This document shows positions 59,691 to 64,000 of a stretch of 64,000 nucleotides of DNA, one piece after another. The notes beneath the pieces were generated by a model. That model was not told the origin of the DNA, did not search any database, and was given only the letters and a program-made list of their open reading frames with translations. The position numbers and the translations under genes were made by a program. The number at the start of each line of letters is the position of its first letter. Within the stretch, counting starts at the first letter, position 1. This DNA is from Dendrolimus kikuchii (Eukaryota; Arthropoda; Insecta; Lepidoptera; Lasiocampidae). The stretch is from positions 28,494,551 to 28,558,550 of the forward strand of contig CM034391.1 in the NCBI GenBank assembly GCA_019925095.2, read 5' to 3'.

Positions 59691-59942
59691 CAAGGTTCGA
59701 TCCTGTCCGGAACGCATGCACCACTTAGGCAGTTTTCTGACCTAATGCGCATATTGTTACAATTACCACGTGCTAACACCGGTGAAGCAAAACATCGTGA
59801 TGCAACCTGCACATCGAGATAACCGATGTGTCAAACCTGCCAAGTCGCCCTGGACAAGCGTGGCGAGTATACTGTCCGTTCCCCCTATAATGGGGGGCCG
59901 GAGCCCAGCAGTGGAACATTTATGGGCTGTTATATACCTATA
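59690..59942 (+). repeat. SINE-3, box A part missing
   Basis: Begins at AAGGTTCGATCCTGTCCGG and shares the full body with 7476-7747. Confidence 0.78.
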
Positions 59943-60105
59943 TAATATATATAGAGATAAACCATTTATGTGACACCCCACTGTAAAGTGAGCTCTGCAC
60001 TCTCAATCATACGGATCGAAGTGTTCGGTCTGAGACTGCACTTTGCATACATACCCCACACATTCAAGACAGTTCAATATAAACATAGTAGCAACTCTTA
60101 TATCT

Positions 60106-60345
60106 CTAAATTTTTTATTGCAGAAGATCAGCAGACAGGCAGACGGCCCACTTGATGGAAAGCGGTTAGTATCGCCTATGGACATTTGCACCACCAAAAT
60201 TGCTACAAATGCGCTGCTGCTCTCTTAAGGGAAACTGGAACCTGGTCACTAATGCCGGAACACCACTCAAGGTTGTTATGGTGACATACTTAAGACCAGG
60301 GGTGGTAGCCATCCAGTCGGGCAACTGCCCTACCACCTTACTTCT
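60106..60345 (-). repeat. SINE-1, 5' part missing
   Basis: TTTTTTATTGCAGAAGATCAG to CTGCCCTACCACCTTA. Confidence 0.82.
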
Positions 60346-60467
60346 TGTAGACCACTCTTTAGACAACAAAAATGATTCACTCTAGCCGGTTTATATATAT
60401 TACAAATCGGTATATTTGCAAAAGAACATTTAGAATATTTTACAGGCTATACAGACCCAAATTTTTT

Positions 60468-60555
60468 TATTTACTTTTTATTGCAGGAGTTCAGCCGACA
60501 GGCAGATGGTCCACTTGATGGAAAGCGGTTACCATCGCTTATGGACATTTGACAT
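60468..60555 (-). repeat. SINE-1, 3' fragment
   Basis: Only the tail and about 70 bp; breaks at TATGGACATTTG. Confidence 0.75.
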
Positions 60556-60817
60556 ATACTCGGAAATCAAGAGGAGAGACCCAACGAGACTAATAATTCC
60601 TATCCATGGGACTGCATTAAGTCACAAAAATATACCATTAATGACCATAAAAGTATATCATCGAATACTGATGGCTCGTTGAGAAATGTTTCTATCATAA
60701 TATATCTGAATTGTTTACCTAGATTAAATGACATTTTTTTAAATTTTATAATCTGCATGCGCTCATGGCTTCAAAATATTAATCGACAATTAATTATTGT
60801 TAATAAAATTAATTCAC

Positions 60818-61206
60818 GGCAGTGAAAGTTGGGTGTGCCAGAAGAAGCATTTAAGTAGAATAAATGCAGTTAAAATGAAAGCTTTGAGAAGTATATGTGA
60901 GGTGAGCATGAATGATATGACACGGAAAGAGTTGAAAAAAGAATGTTAAGGTGGTTTGGGCATGATGAAAATGGAATCACAAAACAAGTGTACGACAGTA
61001 TTGTGAATGGTAGAGTTGGTACCGGTAGACCACGACGTACACACCATGATCAAATAACAGAAGTGTTAAAGCGAGGTCAGGTAAAAAGCATATCAAATAA
61101 ACGTGCATGTATGAAGAGGTTCATGAAAGTAGATGAAGCGAAAGTTGTTTGTCAGGATCGTCGCAAGTGGAGATCTATAATCTCTGACTACCCCCATGGA
61201 AAGTAA
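60818..61206 (+). mobile_element. RTE-2, a second, diverged RTE-type tail
   Basis: Encodes GSESWVCQKKHLSRINAVKM and, after a frame change near 60945, MLRWFGHDENGITKQVYDS, GRPRRTHHDQITEVLKRGQV and KWRSIISDYPHGK stop. Same protein class as RTE-1 but clearly diverged and lacking the (TATG)n end. Confidence 0.8.
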
Positions 61207-61360
61207 GCGTGATAATATAATAAATTAATATTCATCATGGATTTATATAACTGAATTAAACCTTGATATGAAAGTGACAACAGTGTGAAAAAAAAATTAT
61301 TTATTTATTTTAATAGTTCTTTATCAAGTACCTATAATATTAATAGGTACTTGATAAAGA

Positions 61361-61685
61361 TCTATCCGTGCAGGAACGGAGAAAGAATACAATTTCCTGC
61401 GGCCGGGCGGCCTGTCGTAAGAGGCGACTTAACAACCCACAGCCAGGTGGTAGGGCATTTGCCCGACTGGATGGCTACCACCCCTGGTCTAAAGTATGTC
61501 GCCATAACAACCTTGAGTTGTGTTCCGGCATTAGTGACCAAGTTCCAGTTTCCCTTAAGAGAGCAGCAGCGCATTTGTAGCAACTTTGGTGTTGCAAATG
61601 TCCATAGGCGATGGTAACCGCTTTCCATCAAGTGGGCCGTCTGCCTGTCTGCTGATCTCCAGCAATAAAAAAAAAAAAAAAAAAA
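61361..61685 (+). repeat. SINE-1, full length, in a palindrome
   Basis: Best-defined copy of the commonest family: about 300 bp from TCTATCCGTGCAGGAACGG to CTGCTGATCTCCAGCAATAA plus a long A-tail, flanked by the duplication AAAGA (61356-61360, 61686-61690). The duplication and A-tail show retrotransposition. I see no clear internal polymerase III boxes and no coding frame, so it may be a SINE or a LINE-derived tail. Confidence 0.85.
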
Positions 61686-62484
61686 AAAGAACTATTAAAA
61701 TGATATTAAACTACTCGTATATTAGTTTTAAGAAAAATTGATTGGCCAGAAAATGGCGAAACCTGGTCTCACCACAGTATAAGACCTTTTATTCATGTTT
61801 CGTACGAATAAAGATTTTCATTTAAAAAATGTTATCGAAATTTGAACAGGACTATAAGGTCAGGCGGTTGAGAATGGTTTTTGTGAAAGAGTTTAATTGA
61901 AGTGTGGTGGGACCTCGGAGTGGTTTGGTGGACAGAGTGTCGTCGGCGCGGGCGGCGCGGGGCCGAGGGCCGGGGGCCGGGGGCCGGGGCTGCTCGACTC
62001 CGGGGTCAGCGCGGGCGCCGCTTATCAGCGAGCACCGACCCGCCCCCCCTCGCCGCGGCGGCCCATTCTCTCGCCACCGTTCCATTTCTAGCACCGTTTT
62101 ACTCTACAATATTGGCAGCGTAGTGTAGCGGCCGACAGTTGGCCGGAGCCTCGTTCGGCCGACCGCTCTCCTATACCTCTTCGTATCTACCGCCTCTAGA
62201 CACTCTTTCTCTGCATATTCTATTCCTTCTTATCCAAGATGTCGAGAGGCAATCACGGTCCTTAAGGAAATCGTTGTATAAATATACTTTACCACCTCCC
62301 AGAAGTCATTTAGACAGTTTTCAATTCTTCGTTGAAAGCAGCATTCAGATTCACCTCACACGCACAATAATATTTCCATGGAATCTTGAGACACGTCGGC
62401 GACGTTAGAATAAGTTGCATAATGGTGTTTGCATTTGTTGCAGAGCCGCGCGCGCTGGTCGCGATCGTAAGTAGGTGGGTCGAG

Positions 62485-62514
62485 CGGAGGGTGGAGGGCG
62501 GAGGGCGGAGGGCG
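62485..62514 (+). repeat. GGAGGGC-type G-rich repeat
   Basis: Four GGG runs separated by short spacers, a potential G-quadruplex on the plus strand (template strand of the host gene). Confidence 0.8.
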
Positions 62515-62580
62515 GAAAGCGGGTCAGCGGGCAGCCGCACCAGGTCAACACTCGCTAACAATAACAAGGAAGGCCGTCGC

Positions 62581-62622
62581 GCGGAGGCGGAGGCGGAGGC
62601 GGAGGCGCAGGCGCAGGCGCAG
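62581..62622. repeat. Hexamer tandem repeat (GCGGAG)4(GCGCAG)3
   Basis: Seven perfect 6-bp units in two variants, directly readable in the sequence. Confidence 0.95.
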
Positions 62623-63338
62623 GGCGCGGGCCACGCCAGCCGACAACCGCGTGCACCAGCCTACTGTCGGCCGCGCACTTTCAGCGATTTCGCTTTATCT
62701 AATCGCAGCCGATGATAATGCGGGCGACTCCGGCGCGTCTCGCGCGGCGCGACCGCCACCACCAGCCCCGGCCGGCGCGCGAGGGTCGGAGGCTCCATGG
62801 GCGAGTGGCGGTCGCCCGCCGCCCGCCGCTCGCCGCCGCGCGGTCGCCGCAGTAGCCGCGACGCACCGCCGTGCCCATAAAGCTGCGCCTGCGCTCCGGT
62901 GCAACGATCGATCGCGCTCTGTAGTTGCGCACCACGTTATACGTGTAACTCGCAATAATCTTACATTTAGTTCAACAACGTTAGGTGATTTTCCAATGCT
63001 AATGGTCATCCATGATGCATTTCACATGAGCAAAAGAACCAACGCGGAAACTTCCTTGATACAACAATATATTTGGAAAACAAAAAGATAATTCTACTTT
63101 ATTTACGTGCAATGAACGTTCTTCTTTGAGGATAAGAATATAATTAGTTCAAAAGCCTGAAAGTAGAGCGAGTGAGAACTACTTGAACTTTCTACATAGA
63201 AACGTAAAAGTGAAAAAAAATCAATTTCACAATTATCGATGAATACTTCTAATAACCACAAATGTTTAAATAATAAAAAAAATATCGACACGGAAGACGT
63301 AGAAGCGATTCAAATGGGAGAGTGCGGATCGTACTCAC

Positions 63339-63381
63339 CATAACTATATTCATTCTTGGTGGCAGCCATAGTGTGGTCCAT
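63339..63381 (-). CDS. srp: Coding exon 1 (start codon, 14 codons + 1 nt)
   Basis: Encodes MDHTMAATKNEYSY and ends in TATG followed by the donor GTGAGTAC. The ATG sits in a good context (CCACC before ATGG). The spare G joins the TG that opens exon 2 to make a Val codon, so the phase is exact. The same frame stays open for 162 codons further upstream (to an ATG at 63867), but that stretch is very GC-rich, where stop codons are rare, so I take this ATG as the start. A second in-frame ATG lies four codons further on. Confidence 0.8.
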
Positions 63382-63960
63382 GGTGGTCGAGCGCCGGGGG
63401 CGGCAGCGGCACCGCACGCGAGCTGCGGCGCATATCAGTCCTGCGGAGATGTGGGCACGGCTCAACAGCAGCGGGGTGCCAGGTGCCGAGTGCCGAGTGC
63501 CGAGTGCCAAGTGCGCGAGTGGCAGTGAACTGGGTGCAGTGAGCTGCGCGTGCGCGCGGCGGTCGTCGGCGCGCGAGTCCGCGGCCGCGGCGCCCGCGGA
63601 CGCTCGCCGCCGCCGCGGCACCCCGCGCGCCCCGCACCGCCCCGCGGCCGCGCTTACGCAACGCGAGGCGCCTCCGCTGACCCCGGCCGCGCCGTCCACC
63701 ACGCAGGCCCCGGCTGCCCATCTCGACCGCCCTCGACCACCCTGTCCACTTAATGCTAAAGATCGGCCCATAAATTCATCATTAGACGGCTGTCCTGACG
63801 TTGGATGCGCAGTGCCAACTGCAAGGACCGCGTCAGGACGCTCGCGTCCAGTGCAGACAGAGCGCAACAGCCTTGTTTTGCAAAAACTGGCAAATTACGT
63901 GGGGAATAAATATGTAGATTACCGCCTACGCCAGGTCCCGGTAGAAGTAGAGTAGTTCCC
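63382..63960 (-). promoter_or_regulatory. GC-rich 5' leader / promoter-proximal region
   Basis: The 5' flank of the start codon is CpG-rich up to about 63720, then moderate. It contains a 7-bp tandem repeat at 63476-63517. I see no convincing TATA box at a sensible distance, so the promoter may be TATA-less or lie further right, outside the window. Assignment as leader/promoter is inferred from position only. Confidence 0.45.
63476..63517. repeat. Heptamer tandem repeat (GTGCCGA type, six units)
   Basis: Six 7-bp units (GTGCCAG, GTGCCGA three times, GTGCCAA, GTGCGCG) about 100 bp upstream of the start codon, probably in the leader. Confidence 0.9.
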
Positions 63961-64000
63961 ACAATGAGGGTTGTGGAAAGTATACCACCAACTGCGAACG

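Larger units (their letters stand above)
61850..62965. promoter_or_regulatory. GC-rich region downstream of exon 1
   Basis: Contains CTTATCA near 62016, purine-rich G-run repeats at 62485-62514 and a hexamer array at 62581-62622. Position within 1.5 kb of exon 1 and CpG richness suggest promoter-proximal control or an alternative first exon. No transcript evidence is available. Confidence 0.35.
46318..63338 (-). other. Intron 1 (17.0 kb)
   Basis: Contains SINE-1, SINE-2, SINE-3, RTE-1/RTE-2 and other LINE pieces (listed separately). Stretches without recognisable repeats are 46330-46740 (GC-rich to 46490), 47480-47800, 48440-49985, 50600-51220, 51470-52070, 53240-53495, 53780-53930, 54100-54690 (AT-rich), 55000-55550, 55645-56380, 57490-58025, 58520-59020, 60560-60815, 61705-63335. 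I saw no exon signal in these. The island 61850-62965 next to exon 1 is strongly GC-rich and may hold an alternative 5' exon or promoter. Confidence 0.7.
1..63381 (-). other. srp: Host gene locus: probable GATA-family transcription factor (serpent-like), 5' part
   Basis: Six minus-strand exons have canonical GT/AG borders and fit in phase (intron phases 1, 1, 2, 1, 0 in order, and exon 6 ends in phase 1), giving an uninterrupted 334-residue N-terminus. The protein is low in complexity (Gly/Ser/Pro/Ala, a His-rich stretch) with conserved-looking patches such as NRMLHEAWPNVLYKAEPLE, SLPAFSQRFGG and DLWGIDSNRRPQLS, as expected of the activation half of a developmental transcription factor. A long N-terminus before the zinc fingers suits insect Serpent/GATA-beta, a regulator of blood cell, fat body and follicle genes. 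This name is my recognition of the N-terminus; the GATA zinc fingers would lie left of base 1 and are not seen. Another nuclear regulator is possible. The gene is incomplete at its 3' side. Confidence 0.55.

Noticed and set aside
63356..63955. 199-codon plus-strand open frame opposite exon 1
   Set aside because: It is the antisense of a GC-rich leader, has low-complexity Arg/Ala content, and no splice or family support.

Overview
This is a stretch of insect nuclear genome, most likely from a moth or butterfly (Lepidoptera). I infer this from the dispersed repeats: short Helitrons starting TC..ACTAATATTATAAA and ending CTAGT, elements ending in AAGTCGGT, RTE retrotransposon tails ending in (TATG)n, and several tRNA-like SINEs. 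All of this is recognition by eye; no database was searched.

The window holds one host gene, on the minus strand. Six coding exons join in perfect reading phase: 63339-63381 (start codon), 46210-46317, 45178-45601, 15170-15276, 13394-13650 and 11946-12009. They encode the first 334 residues of a protein rich in Gly, Ser, Pro and Ala. The gene runs off the left edge, and no zinc-finger exon is visible. I think it is the N-terminal half of a GATA transcription factor of the serpent / GATA-beta (box A-binding factor) type. That name rests on resemblance of the N-terminus, not on the DNA-binding domain, so the exon structure is much firmer than the identity. The 5' region (63382 to about 63960) and the start of intron 1 (61850-62965) are very GC-rich and probably contain the promoter.

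The introns are long (intron 1 is 17.0 kb, intron 3 is 29.9 kb, and at least 11.9 kb follows exon 6) and are packed with transposable-element debris. The commonest are SINE-1 (about 25 copies or pieces, both strands) and RTE-1, a non-LTR retrotransposon kept as 5'-truncated tails (about 22 copies). Others are two tRNA-like SINE families (SINE-2, SINE-3), two hAT-type elements with terminal inverted repeats and target duplications, a Penelope-like element with a GIY-YIG endonuclease and two TIR-flanked relatives, several Helitrons, AAGTCGGT inverted-repeat elements, and tails or 5' pieces of other LINEs. No element keeps a complete reverse transcriptase.

Between the repeats lie GC-rich, repeat-poor islands (about 1822-2120, 2881-3160, 7960-8238, 19860-21130, 29380-29870, 37610-38000, 38755-39030, 48440-48960, 49330-49985, 55195-55550, 55780-56380 and 61850-62965). 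These look like retained intronic regulatory DNA. Two carry clusters of WGATAR sites, which would fit autoregulation if the host gene encodes a GATA factor. I saw no tRNA, rRNA, CRISPR or bacterial-type feature.
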